Shown: in pieces, positions 21,477 to 33,099 of the stretch
Numbering within the stretch: the first letter of the stretch is position 1
Layout: each line of letters starts with the position of its first letter
Origin: Benincasa hispida
Lineage: Eukaryota; Streptophyta; Magnoliopsida; Cucurbitales; Cucurbitaceae
Assembly (NCBI RefSeq): GCF_009727055.1
Contig: NC_052349.1
Location: forward strand, 31,104,262 to 31,168,261
Length of the DNA stretch: 64,000 bases
Direction: 5' to 3'
Position numbers and translations under genes: made by a program
Notes under the pieces: generated by a model
What the model was told of the DNA's origin: nothing
What the model saw: only the letters and a program-made list of their open reading frames with translations
The model's database searches: none

Positions 21477-22821
21477 ATGGTTCACTTTACCAAATACATC
21501 TCGTCTAGAGAGACGCATCTCATGATTCTTGCGGATAGAGATCAACCAATAAAAGATGGACTTAGTTTTTTGTGGAAAAGTCATTAGCTAGCCCTTTTGC
21601 ATATTATTGACCAAGTTTAGACAACAACATGATTCTTCCTAAATTATCAGCAGAAGTGCCTTTAACTCGAAGAGAAAGCGTGTGGATCTTACATTCTTCT
21701 ATTCATGACAAGGCCCCTAATCCTTACCAAGTGTTGACTCTCGAACGTCGTATAATTAAGGCTCAGACTCATTGAAACATCATAATGAAAGTCCTTAGAG
21801 AATTTAGCTTTACTGATTGCTATTAGAAATGGCTCAAGTTTGTAGTCGGCCAAAATGAGCGATTCTTTTATGATGTCTATTTATTTGGCGTGGTGATGGC
21901 TTCTTTGTACATATACGATCGTAATAGTGATGTAGTTCGAGCCTTTTGTGAAGCTTGGTGTCCTTCAACTAACACTCTTAATATTATGACAAGCGAATTA
22001 TCAATTACTTTATAGGACCAATGGTCCTTTGGAGGCCTTCCAATCAAGGGGAGTTTTTAAAAGGAATTCATTCCTTCCTTTAAAGAGTCAATTGGCTCGT
22101 AGGACAGGAAGAGATATCTTCCAAAGACATGTGAACATTTTTTTTCAGGCGTACTATTCAATAGTTTTCTTGTAGAGAGATAATCATCCGACACCTTATA
22201 AGAATGATTCCCTAGTAACTATTAGTTCTTAGATTTCATTTTGGTTCCTGTGGGCTCAAAAATATGATAAACCTACTATACGGAAGCAAAAGAAATCCTC
22301 TCGCTCTCGGTCTATTCAAAACCCTGATGGTACGAGGACCGAGTCTTAAGAATGGTCAAGTAGGGAAAATATGTTATTTTCAGAAATCGGGATAAAAGAC
22401 AACTTGAAGGATAAAACATATTTAGCTGCTTTTTTATCTTATTGGTAGTGCCTTTTTGTTTTTTCGCAAAAGGAAGGTTATCTTCACCCTGGAAACTTTT
22501 AGAATTGCTAGTTGATGGTTGACAAGACTATCAATAGTCTTGTCGTTCCAATTCTAGCCAATATATATCATGGCTTAGGGTTGATATCAGAAGCTCCAAA
22601 CCCGATTGGACTCATGGACTTTCACTTTCCCATGCACTATGTCCACAGTTGGCTAGACCATTATTTTAACACACACTAAGATGGCTTAATCTACTTTGGA
22701 GAGTATAAGGCACAAGAATTGATCCTCAGAGGTGGCAATATCCAGTGGACGTGAATATTCAGAACAGGAATAGGCCTAAGTGCATGGCCGATGGCCAAGA
22801 TTCATCATTCCTAAAGTCTTG
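21477..22821 (+). pseudogene. Decayed plant mobile domain (aminotransferase-like) gene
   Basis: Too broken for an ORF finder, but translation across frames gives a run of family-like segments in order: MVHFTKYISSRETHLMILAD with DGLSFLW; APNPYQVLTLERRIIKAQTH with MKVLREFSFTD; FFYDVYLFGVVMASLYIYDR, then NSDVVRAFCEAWCPSTNTLN; QWSFGGLPIKGSF; IFRNRDKR-like; SLSHALCP... and finally PVDVNIQNRNRPKCMADGQD. This matches the plant mobile domain family (the MAIN/MAIL relatives found both as host genes and in transposons). At least ten stops and several frameshifts make it non-functional. Its 3' end is cut exactly where an Athila/Tat LTR starts. Identification is from memory of the family pattern, not from a search. 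Confidence 0.75.
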
Positions 22822-24160
22822 TGATAGCTCTTGAAAATAGCTAAGTTTTACCTTAATTCTATACCACTCATGTGTTTAAAATGATGAATTTACAAGTTTA
22901 TTTCGTTTCCAAGAGTTTAGGAGTGATTAGAAGAAGTTTGAAGCTAAAAAGAGCAAAAATGAGCAAAGAATCAACTAAGAAGAAGAAGTTTTAAAAATTA
23001 CCAATTTACCCTTTAGCTGAAAGAATCCACACACCTCATATCAAAGTCGGAGTGTCGCAATGCTCATGCTAAAGCCTAAGCCCAATGCTGCCTCGACGCT
23101 GGAAGGAAGTAGCTGAGAAATAGGGTAGCGTTGCAACACCTTCCTTTAGTATTGCAACGCTACGGATATTGACGAAAAAAACCCACATGCGCACCTTTTT
23201 GCGCAAATGAGTGTCACACCAATGTTACAACGTTGCGACCTGCACTATAAAAGTTGATTTTTCAAGATTTCTAAAGGGGGAGAATAAAATTTTCATTTTG
23301 AGGGACTATTCCCACGAATCTTGGAGAGCTTTCCTCTTTTTGTTCATCATTTTTTCTATAAATTTCTTCAATCTTTTACAAATTCTTTCAAGATTCAATG
23401 GACTTCTTGAAGATTCTACCACTTCATGAGTACTTTTAATCTCAATAAAATCTATTAAAAATGAATTGACACCTCAAATTTAATTGATTTTTGTATGCAA
23501 AATTACATGGCTCTATAGCATAATTGTAATGAAGTTGCAAGAACTAGTGATTTTGATGGAAAATCTAGACTTCTTTTCCTATTTTCTTGAAAAGTTTTAC
23601 TAGTTTAGAACATTCATGTTAATCATGCTTGATTTCACTCTTTTTTATTTCAAAATTTTCATAGTTGAAAAAATCCTGGAAATGCATGCCTTTAAAAAAC
23701 ATCTATGATCTAAATTAGAGTTAATTAACCACTTTAGGTTAATTGACTAATTAGGGTATTAGGGCTTAGCCTTAATGGGCTATGGAATAAATAAGTTGCA
23801 TAAGATCAATTAAGTCTATGATAGAATTAGGTTAATCTACATAAATCCCCAAGATCCTTTTTCATTGAAATTCTTACGACATTTCCTCTGTAGTAGTTTA
23901 CAATACTTGCAAACCTCTACAAAACGGGTCGTATCCGTCGTATCACTTCTTGTTTTAGTTTTACTTTGTTTCAAAAAAATTCCAAAACCCCCTTACATTT
24001 AGGAATTTAAGAGTCAAGTTTGCTTGTTAAAATAGGTTCCCTAAGGATCGACCTCGGGCTTCCACTATTACTACTTGTTAGTATTAGTAGTTGTACATGT
24101 TTTACAACTTTTATTTGTTAGAGTTAGTTTGAATTAACGATACCATCCTTGGCTCGAACA
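22822..24160 (+). mobile_element. 5' LTR of forward Athila/Tat element
   Basis: Begins TGATAGCTCTTGAAAATAGC and ends CTTGGCTCGAACA, then three bases and a tRNA-Asp-type primer site. It contains the conserved late block AAGGATCGACCTCGGGCTTCC (about 24044-24064). It is 1339 bp long, usual for Athila LTRs. Noncoding; the 72-codon frame at 23211 has no recognisable domain. Confidence 0.82.
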
Positions 24161-24163
24161 AAA

Positions 24164-24180
24164 TGGCATCGTTGTTGGGG
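24164..24180 (+). promoter_or_regulatory. Primer-binding site, tRNA-Asp type (degenerate)
   Basis: TGGCATCGTTGTTGGGG, three bases after the LTR end. The Athila/Tat norm, complementary to the 3' end of tRNA-Asp, is TGGCGCCGTTGCCGGGG, so three or four sites have changed. Confidence 0.82.
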
Positions 24181-24357
24181 AAACATGCAATTGGCTTACT
24201 TGAATTTTGAATTTCTGAAAAAAGAAATAATAAAATACAAAATAGTAAGTGAGATTAAATTTCCTATTGTGCATGACCCCTTCCTCTCGGAGTGTAGTTT
24301 TTGACTTGATTGTAGATATTGACCGAAAGAAGATTGCGAAGGGAAAGAAGAAGAAGA
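24181..24357 (+). mobile_element. Athila/Tat 5' interior before gag
   Basis: Leader and possible gag start (ATGACCCCTTCCTCTCGGAG at 24269). It is interrupted at 24357 by a solo LTR and continues at 26203. Confidence 0.6.
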
Positions 24358-26202
24358 TGTTAGGTTTTATGTCCTAAAAATCGCAGTTTGTAAAATGATA
24401 AACATTTTCTATTATCAATATACTTGTTATTGATCTCATAAATTGTATGAAAGTCTAAATCCGATAAACTAAGACCCATGACTATTGTATGAGTACTTGA
24501 ACTTTATGTGAAGACATAAGAGTGGATCGGATTAGAGTAAATAGTCAAAATGATCTATGGTACATGAATGAGGTTGGGTACCTTATTCTAGTAACACCAT
24601 TGGATGCGGCCTACTCTGTAGTTGTTACAAAGAGTTGTAAAGTGCTACATACGATGTGATCCTAATTTGTACATGGTATGACATGAGGAGTGGGGGCATC
24701 ATATACAATGAGTTTGCATAAGATCAGGACCAAGAAATAAGTCACTCTTACTTTATAACTCTGTTTACTGTTTAAGACTGACTATTTCACCTAGATGACC
24801 TAGGTAACTCGATCTTAATTCTGAGCTAACTATGAACTCCTGTTTATTTCGAATTGCCCTTAGATTTGCATAGTTGAGGGTTGGCTCAATATCGCCGGCT
24901 CAATAAGATTCCCATTTCAGGGGTAAGACCGGATAGATAGGAGACATAGGGTGCAAGACGGAGTTCACGCCTACCCGATTTAGGGATAGAAGAAAGGTTG
25001 TTCTCTCAAGTACTGAATCAGGTTTTGAACAAGGGGCCCCACCCTCTCACTAGGCTGAGAGAGTTTGGTTTGGGGATTGGATCACAAACCAGTTATTCAT
25101 TAAAGGATCAGTAGGGACTTGAGGAATAAGATGTAATCTCGGGGGTAAAACAAATATTTGACCTAGCCATTATTACGAACAACCTGTGAAGGGTTGACTT
25201 ACTGATTATGGTTAAGTCATGTGGACATAATGTATCTACAGTGAGGGGAGTGCAACTATGGGCTTTAGTGGAATGACCCATTAGTTAACGAATGGAGATC
25301 AATCTAGTCTAATGAGTTTAGCCAATTAATCTTGGATCATTGGCGCCCATGATCTGTAGGTCCGCGAGGTCCCCCTACTAGCTCGTAACGGACTAGCTCT
25401 AGAATAGCGTGATAAGTTAATTTGAAACGTTTAAATTAGAATTAAAGAAATTAGTAATTATATGTATGTTTAATTTTAGAATTAAACGGAATAGGAAAAT
25501 TTATATATTTAAATATGATTTAAATATATAAAGATGGATATGTGTTAAAATTAATTTAATATTTGATATTAAATTAATTAAGTTTTATTTAATAATTAAT
25601 TTATGAAATTAATTAATTTTTCATTTTTAAAATCAAATAGATTTTTAAATCAAAATTTTATCTTTGGATAAAATTGAAAAAGAAAAGAAAACTAAAACAC
25701 AAATGAAAAAATGGGTTTTTCCATTATCCATCACTTAACTAGCTCACACATGAAGCAACCATTTTGCCTTGTCTTCTCCAAGCATGAGCTGCAACTCATA
25801 CAGCTTTTCTCTTTGTATGTTGATTTACAATATAATGAGAAGATTGGAGTGAAAATCGGGCATGCAATCTACAGAATTTTGAGAGAAAATTCGGTTTGAA
25901 GAATGGTTCTTTAACAATGGTTGCTACAGTGAGCTATTCTCCTTCATCCCTTCATTCAAGCTTGTTTTGAGTCCCACAACTCAATCTAGAGCACCAAAGA
26001 ATAGTGGTGAAGATCTTGAGGTGGTCTACAATAAGATATGGAGAATATTACAGCTGAAGATGGAGCTTTGAAGAAGTTCTTCAAGAGGTATGTCTTAAAA
26101 CCCATTTTTTCTGTAGAAGCATGCTTTATATTATGCCAAAATTAGTGAATTTGAATGCTTAGACGATCCTTATGCTTCTGTTGTGATTGATACAATCCTA
26201 CA
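24358..26202 (+). mobile_element. Solo LTR of copia family D with GAAGA target duplication
   Basis: Starts TGTTAGGTTTTATGTCCTAA, ends ACAATCCTACA, and is 1845 bp long. It is flanked by GAAGA on both sides (24353-24357 and 26203-26207), the 5-bp duplication of an LTR-element integration. No primer site, coding region or second LTR lies between the duplications, so the element was lost by LTR-LTR recombination. It interrupts the gag region of the surrounding Athila/Tat element. The T-rich 3' quarter has a short frame at 25711-25899 without a domain. Confidence 0.93.
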
Positions 26203-27766
26203 GAAGAAGCATTTAAAGAGTTGAATCTTGAGGAGCAAGAGGATATCCAAGGACAACAAGAACAAAAGAAAGAGCAAACACAAAGAGGAAACATGGGTGA
26301 AGCAAGGGAGCAAACATTGAGAGAGCTTGTGGAATCAGATTACACTCAACAACCTTTGTGCATTGTGTACCCGAAGACTACAGTACCATTTGAATTGAAG
26401 CCTGAACTTGTGCATCTTCTACCCCCCATTCGAGGAAATCGGGGGAGGACCCACACAAACATATGAAAGAGTTTCATTTAGTCTGTGACAGTATGCGCCC
26501 GTATGGGGTAACACACGAGCAGCTTAATCTCAAGGCCTTCCCTTCTCCTTGAAGGATATGGCCAAAGATTGGCTATATTACTTGGCGATGAGTTCCATTA
26601 CAACTTAGAATGGTTTAAAAAAGAAATTCTTAGAAAAGTTTTTCCCTTCATCAAAGGCTCATAACATAAGAAAATAAATTTATTGTATTAAACAATTAGT
26701 AGAAGAGTCAGTTTATGGATACTAGGAAAGTATAAGCAACGTTGTGCTTCCTTTCCTCATCATCAAATTTCTGACCAATATCTTATTCAGTATTTATGTT
26801 TAAGGTTGCTTCCATCAGAGAGGAGCAACATAGATGTTACCGCCGGGGGAGCCCTAGCTGACTAGACATTCACTGAAGCTAGTCAACTAATTTCAACGAA
26901 GGTGGAAAATTCGCAGAATTTTGGTTCAAGGACCCTCGAATACGATGTTGCTCAAGCAAAGGAGGTAAGTTAGTTGAGATCTCAAGTTTCTAATTGTGTC
27001 CCTTTTTACTCAGGTGGCTCAAGGAGATATCCCTCAAGCCATGACATGTGGAGCATGTGGAGTGGTTGGACATACTTTGGAACCTTGCCCCCAAGCATAA
27101 GTTAGTGCAATAGGTGGCTTCCAAAGGAAGTACGACTCGTATGGTCAAACCTACAATCATGGGTGAAGGGATCACCCTAACTTCAAATGGGAATTTCAAG
27201 GACAATTTGACAATCGAAATCAGTCCTCTTCATCGTCTTCCTCCAGATTATCGCTTGAAGATATCGTTAAATCATTAGCTGACATTCAATGAAATTCTAA
27301 TAGGATCTACATCAACTTCAGAAGAACAACATTCAATTGCAACAAGAGATAAAATCGCTTTAACAAGACACGAAATATTTCCAACAAAAAATAAGGCAAG
27401 GCTTCACCAATTTAGGGACTCAAATAACTCAACTAGCAACCGTGGTAAGCAAGCTAGAAAGCAAGTCCTCCATAAAGCTTCCCATCCAACCGGAGCACGC
27501 GTAATAAGTGCTATAACTCTTAGGAGTGAAAAGAAGATTCCCTCCTTCTCTTCTCAAGATGCAAACCCAGTTCAATCCCCTTCAATGAAGAAAGAAAAGG
27601 TAATGGATGAACAAGAGAGCAAGGTAAGTGAACCAAAGGAAACTCCTATTTTTCCCGAGGTATGTGATTACTCTCCTCCTAAAGTAGAACCATATGCACC
27701 TAAAGCACCATTCCCTAGTAGATTAGCAAAGCCTAAGGGGGAAGATATTGACTTAGAGCTTGTTAA
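26203..27766 (+). pseudogene. Athila/Tat gag polyprotein
   Basis: Continues gag after the solo LTR. Segments: NMGEAREQTLRELVESDYTQ; PFELKPELVHLLPP with KEFHLVCDSMRPYGVTHEQL and LKDMAKDWLYYLAMSSIT (the capsid-like gag fold); then QLISTKVENSQNFGSR. A zinc knuckle CGACGVVGHTLEPC (CX2CX4HX4C) lies at 27047-27087, followed by DHPNFKWEFQGQFDNRNQSS, and finally AITLRSEKKIP...PFPSRLAKPKGEDIDLEL, the gag-pol boundary signature of the lineage. Several stops and frameshifts. In the intact family, gag forms the virus-like particle and the knuckle binds genomic RNA. At 27767 a second solo LTR cuts it, and pol does not follow. Confidence 0.85.
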
Positions 27767-29775
27767 TGTTGAGTTTTATGTCCTAAAACTCGTGATTTGT
27801 AAACAACAAACTTATTATGTTGATCAATATAAATATTGTTGAAGTTTTATTCAATAAATTTGTTATTTAATGTATGAATTGCTCTTTTTTTTTTTAAAAA
27901 AAAAAAAAGAACCTAAATTCAATAAACTAAGATTCATGGCTATTGCATGAGTACTTGGACTTTATGTGGAGACATAAGAGTGGATCAAGTTCGAGTAGAT
28001 AGCCAAAATGGTCTATAGTATACGGATAAGGTTGGGTACCTTATTCTAGGGACACTATCGAATGTGGTCTACATTGTAGATGTTACAATTGTTGTAAATG
28101 GCTACAAACGATGTGATCCTAATTCGTTCATGTGGAGACATGAGAGTGAGGGCATCCTATGCAAAGAATTTTTATAAGACCGGACTAAGAAGTAAGTCAC
28201 TCTTACTTTTTAACGTTTTTTTACTATTTAAGACTAACTATTTCAAAGCGATGACTTAGGTAACTTGAACTTAATCCTGAGCTCGCTATGAACTCCTGTT
28301 TATTCGGGATTATCCTTAGATTTTCATAGATGAGGGTTGGCTCAACATTGCCATCTCAATAAGCCTCCCATTTAAGGGGTAAAATCGGTAGATAGCTTGG
28401 AACATAGGGTGCAAGACAGAATTTACTCCTACCCGGTTTTAGGTATAGTAGATAGGTCATTCTCTTAAGTGCTGACTTTGGGTCTTGAACAAGGGGCCAC
28501 ACCCTCTCATTGGCCCAAGAGGAACACGGTTGGTGATTGTATCACAAACCAATTGTTCATTAGAAGATCAGTGGGACTTAAAGAACAAGACATAATCTCG
28601 GGAGTAAAACAACTTTTGACCCAGCCGTTATTACGAACAATCTATGAAGGGTAGACTTACTAATTATGGTTATATCAAGTGGACAGAAATATATCTACAG
28701 TGAGGGGAGTACAACTATTGGGATTTAGTGGAGTAACACGGTAGTTAACGAATGTTGGTTAATTAGATTAAAGAGTTTAGTCGGTTAATCTCAGATCGTT
28801 GGAGTCCATGATCTGTAGGTCCATTAGGTCCCCCTACTAGCTCACAAACGGACTAAACCTTATAATAGTGTGATGAGAGAATTTGAAAAGTTCAAATTCA
28901 AATTAAGGGAATTAGTAATTATATACGATATAATCACACGTTTAATTATCTAATTAAACGAAATTAGATAATTGGATAACATTTTAATATGATTTAATTA
29001 TTTAATTACATGAATATGGATTCGTGTTCGTTGAATTGGTTATTTAATAATTTAATATTGGATATTAAATTATTAATCGATTAAATTATTTAATTATTTA
29101 TTTAAATTAATTTGAAATTTATAATTTCAAAATTACATTGATTTTAATGTAAAATCAATTTAGAAAATGAATTTTATATGGTATTAATTATTGAATTAAT
29201 ATATTATAAATTTGGTTTTCATTTTTAATTTCAATTGAATTTTTAATTCAATTTAAAACTGAAATTAGATTCAATTTTATTTTAAGATGAAAAACAAAAC
29301 CAAAGTGGGTTTTTCCGACCCCTTCCACTCACAATTCCACTAATCTTTTTTAGAGATTGGTGTCAAATTCTCTAGATTTAGAGTTGCATGTGTTTTTTAA
29401 ATAAAAGAACTCAATTTGCTGAGTTGAGAGGGACATGCAATTTTGAAAATTTATGGTTTTATAATGAAGGCATTCTTCATACTTTGAGGAAAAGAAAAAC
29501 CAAAAAATTGCTTATCCAAAATCCTCCCTAAATTAAGCTCATTTTGGTTCCCACAATCCAATCTAGAGTCCTAAAGGATAGTAGGGAAGATCAAGTAGTG
29601 GTCTACAATATTTTGGAGTGAAGATTCAAGTTGAATTCGAAGATTGAAGTGTTCTTCAAAGGTATATTTTCAAAACCCTATTTTCAGTTTATGAACATGC
29701 ATGTTTCTTTGCTAAAATTAAAGGAATTAGAGTGCTTAATGATTCTGTTTGCTTCCATTAATTGCATGCTAACTC
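27767..29775 (+). mobile_element. Solo LTR of copia family D (right end approximate)
   Basis: Starts TGTTGAGTTTTATGTCCTAA in the middle of gag. It aligns with 24358-26202 throughout (AAGGGGCC.CACCCTCTCA, GATCTGTAGGTCC..AGGTCCCCCTACTAGCTC). The right end is placed near AATTGCA at 29770-29775 by alignment. The left flank is GTTAA; the right side shows GCTAA close by, so a clear target duplication cannot be claimed. The plus-strand gag does not continue on the right; reverse-strand gag does. Confidence 0.78.
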
Positions 29776-31008
29776 CAAAAATTGATATTAGAACATGATT
29801 TAAACACTCATCATCAATTCCTCCAAAGATGGTTTCTTTTGTTGGGAAGAACCTGGAAGGGTCAAAACATTCTTGTTATTTGCATAAGAAAAATTTTCAT
29901 GATTTCTCAAACCTGGGTGGTAGTGTGAGGGAATTTATTGTTGGCCTTTATATTATCTTCTATCCACATAATTAGTCATCTCAGTGTCTTATGAGTCCCA
30001 AATTTGTGGAGTTTTAGATGCCTTAACTGCTAAAGAGGCTATGGACAATGACTTTAGAGCTTGACCACCTGTAGTCAATTTATTCAAAGAATTAGTAATT
30101 GTGGTCAATTGAGCTTTAATAGCACTTACCTTTTCAACTTCATAAATTCCTACTACTTTGTTGGTGGAAGCCTATCACTTAGCCAATTATAGCTTGTAGT
30201 GGCTATGTCCTCTAGAATAGTGTAAGCTTCTGTAGTAGTTTTAGAGAAAAGAGATCCCCCATCAGTAGCAACTAAAATGGATTTAGTGTTTCCATTCAAA
30301 TCATCATAGAAAATTTGTATTTGCAACCATATCCATGTTGTGGGCACTTCCTAAGGAGATCCTTGTACCTTTCCCAACATTCAAATAATTGTTCATCCAA
30401 TTGTTGAGAAAAAATAATTTCATACCTCAATTTAGAAGACTTGGTATAAGGAAAATATTTATTAAAAAATGCTTGAGCTAGCTCCTCCTAAGTAGTTATG
30501 CTTTTTGATGGGATGGTCTCTAGCCAATTTTTTAGCTCTATCCCGCAAAGAAAAGGAAACAATCTTAATCTAATTGCATCATTCGTCACTCATTTAATCT
30601 AAACTGTCCCACAAATTTTAAGAAAATATCTCAAGTGCTTATGAGGATCTTCAGTGGGGCGTCCTCTAAAAGAAATATCCCTAGCCACTTGAATCAACCC
30701 CAATTTTAGCTCAAAATTATTTGCATTGATTGATGTCTCCATAATTCTAGGTTGAGCAATAGGGAGAGATGTTTGGAAATAGTCTCTAATTGCCTTCTCA
30801 CATTCCTCTACCATCTCTTATTCTACTTCTTGCTTATTCCTATGATTTTTCCTCAAGGTAAGTTCATTCTCGAGGTCAAGAGGCAAAAGAGGGATGTCCT
30901 TGTCATGGATCATGCACAAGAGAAAACCAAACAAGATTAGAACAAAAAATAACCCTTAGTTTAGAATATCTCCAACTTTTAAAATATTAAACAAAAATTG
31001 TTACTTTC
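29776..31008 (-). pseudogene. Athila/Tat gag, minus strand
   Basis: The minus strand, from 31008 downward, gives the leader and then gag: PIAQPRIMETSINANNFELK, then LGLIQVARDISFRGRPTEDP with HKHLRYFLKICGTV. Further on are KNWLETIPSKSIT-like text with ELAQAFFNKYFPYTKSSKLR, then QLDEQLFECWERYKDLLRKC. It ends with SHYHPGLRNHENFSYANN and KKPSLEELM, the block after the zinc knuckles. Several stops. It lies directly downstream of a minus-strand primer site and LTR. The fragment ends at the edge of the solo LTR. Confidence 0.82.
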
Positions 31009-31027
31009 ACCCCTAGCAACGGTGCCA
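31009..31027 (-). promoter_or_regulatory. Primer-binding site, tRNA-Asp type, minus strand
   Basis: The minus strand reads TGGCACCGTTGCTAGGGGT, close to the tRNA-Asp primer site of Athila/Tat elements. It starts six bases from the LTR end, the usual short spacer. Confidence 0.88.
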
Positions 31028-31033
31028 AAAACT

Positions 31034-32576
31034 TGATGTGGTGATTTTATGTTGCACACAAGTGTACGTGGTCAAGTTATAATATTAAAACGAATTATAA
31101 GGCCAAGTATCATCCTTTAGGATCAAGTTAATGGTTATTGTTCAGCTATCTCATGATTGTGTCAATTTTAGCTAAGGAATCGAAATCAAGTTTGAATTTG
31201 TGGTTTTGTAAGGAAATAAAAGAAAGCAATAAAAGTGTTTTGGGAATCTGATAATAAGAGTATTTTAGGGTATTGAATCCGTTAGTTACCTCATTAGATC
31301 TACTCTAGTCAATTCATGGAATCATGTATGAACATTATGTCTAAGTCTAGAAACTTAACTCAAGACTATTTTCTCTAAAAAATAACCTATTCTCATGCAA
31401 CTTAATTGATAACTATATCTCATGAAATCATATTAAGAAACAAGGAATTAAGAATTGTCATCAACAACTTTCACTATTAACCTAACTATGAGCATGAAAA
31501 ATTAATAATGATTTGATGATATAGACCCAATAAAACATTCGATCTCTCAATTAAACATTCAGCCTAGAAAATCATTGATGGTCAATCAATAAGAACAAAA
31601 TACAATATCATTTAAAAGCAAAGAGATCAACAATATCCATGAAAAGAACTAAACTCAATCTAAATTCATAACAACTTCATTAATACCCTAAAACAAGCAA
31701 GTTTAGGCACTCATAGCTTGCACAAACATATTTTCATACATCAATTTAAGTATAAGATTTAGAGAAAGAAACAGGAACCGAAGAAGAATCCTCTCGAAGA
31801 CTTCTTTGATCTCTTGAATCCTCCAAGCTCGCCTTGATCATCACCTCAGGAACTCGACTGGCCTTCAAAATATCCTTCAAATTCTCTAAGTTTTTAGCAT
31901 AAACACTCTCTTAAGGTCAGAATTTCATCCTTAATGTCTCTTTACAGGTGTAATTTCTATTTTTCAAATGTTGAAGATCGTCCAAAATATATAGAGGAAG
32001 CAAACTTGGAGCCCAAGATCTTTCCTAAAATGTAGGATTTTTCGTTTATGGAAAGGCAGTGTTGCAACAGTCGACTGCAGTTTGATGTTGTCGTAGCATA
32101 CGCTCATTAGCATAGCAATGCTGCATCCTTAATGCAGCTTTTGCCTTCAAGCGTAATGAGTTAAGCGTAGCCACGCTTCTTGTTATGCTGTCTCAAACAT
32201 GCGCGCCTTCTTCCATCACAATTTTTAGCGTAACAACGCTACGCCAATTAGGGTAGCTACTGCCTTTTAGCATAACAGGGCAACGTAGCTACCCTACATG
32301 TTACGCTATCCTTTTAATGACAGACAAAAGATAACAGTCATCAGATCTTCAAATCTTCATATTTTTCTTCCTTCTTTTCTTCTCTCTCTTTGATCTATTG
32401 CTCGGTTTTGACTTCTTTAGACATAATTTGGTCCTTTTTAGCTCACTTTGAGTATAATTCCATTCTCGAACATAAAACCTAAAAATCACTAGCAAACACA
32501 TCAAAACTTATAAATCATATAAAAAACCATTCTAAATCTAAGGCAAATAACGCACATTTTGTGTGCGCTTCAAACA
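31034..32576 (-). mobile_element. 5' LTR of minus-strand Athila/Tat element
   Basis: The minus strand ends ...AAAATCACCACATCA at 31034, next to the primer site, and has the late block ATCCTAAAGGATGATACTTG (complement of 31100-31120). The 5' end is placed at 32576 (TGTTTGAAGCGCACACAAAA), less certain. Length about 1.54 kb. At 32050-32310 it contains several copies of GCGTAGCAACGCTA-like words in both orientations. Noncoding. Confidence 0.75.
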
Positions 32577-32967
32577 TTAGGTAGTAGCTTCTTAGACCTC
32601 ATAAAAGAATTGGACACCATACCAAATAGGAGTAGATTTCTGCCTATGCATGTTCACTATCTTGGTGTGATGCTACTACATCGCTTTTGCTTTAGGGTCT
32701 AAAGGTTGAAGCACCGTTGGCCCTTGTTTGATTACCATTACTTATTGTTTCTCTGCATTTTAATTTTCACCCATTCATATCACCATTTGTTTTTATTACC
32801 TACGGTTTCATCGAGTTGTAGCCTTGATTAAACTAAAGCTACCATTAGTCCTATGGCTCTGATACTCGGAATACTTCGAGATTACTACTTCTCAACATTG
32901 CATGCTTGCACTAGACCTCACTCATCTAAAATATCTTACCTCTTATACATTTGGTTGATCGAGTGTT
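32577..32967 (+). mobile_element. 3' part of 5' LTR of the large Athila/Tat element
   Basis: The sequence ends about GGTTGATCGAGTG just before a tRNA-Asp-type primer site. The LTR's 5' part is missing, replaced by the minus-strand LTR at 31034-32576. Confidence 0.6.
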
Positions 32968-32985
32968 TGGCTCTGTTGCTGGGGA
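32968..32985 (+). promoter_or_regulatory. Primer-binding site, tRNA-Asp type (degenerate)
   Basis: TGGCTCTGTTGCTGGGGA, matching TGGCGCCGTTGCCGGGGA except at three positions. Confidence 0.8.
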
Positions 32986-33099
32986 CAAACGAAATTTTTA
33001 GTTTCTTTATTGATGGTGACTAACCAATACGACTGTATTAACCCTCTAACTCTTTTTTGTTGTTTGTTTTGCAAGGAAAGTTGGTGCATGAGAAGAAAG

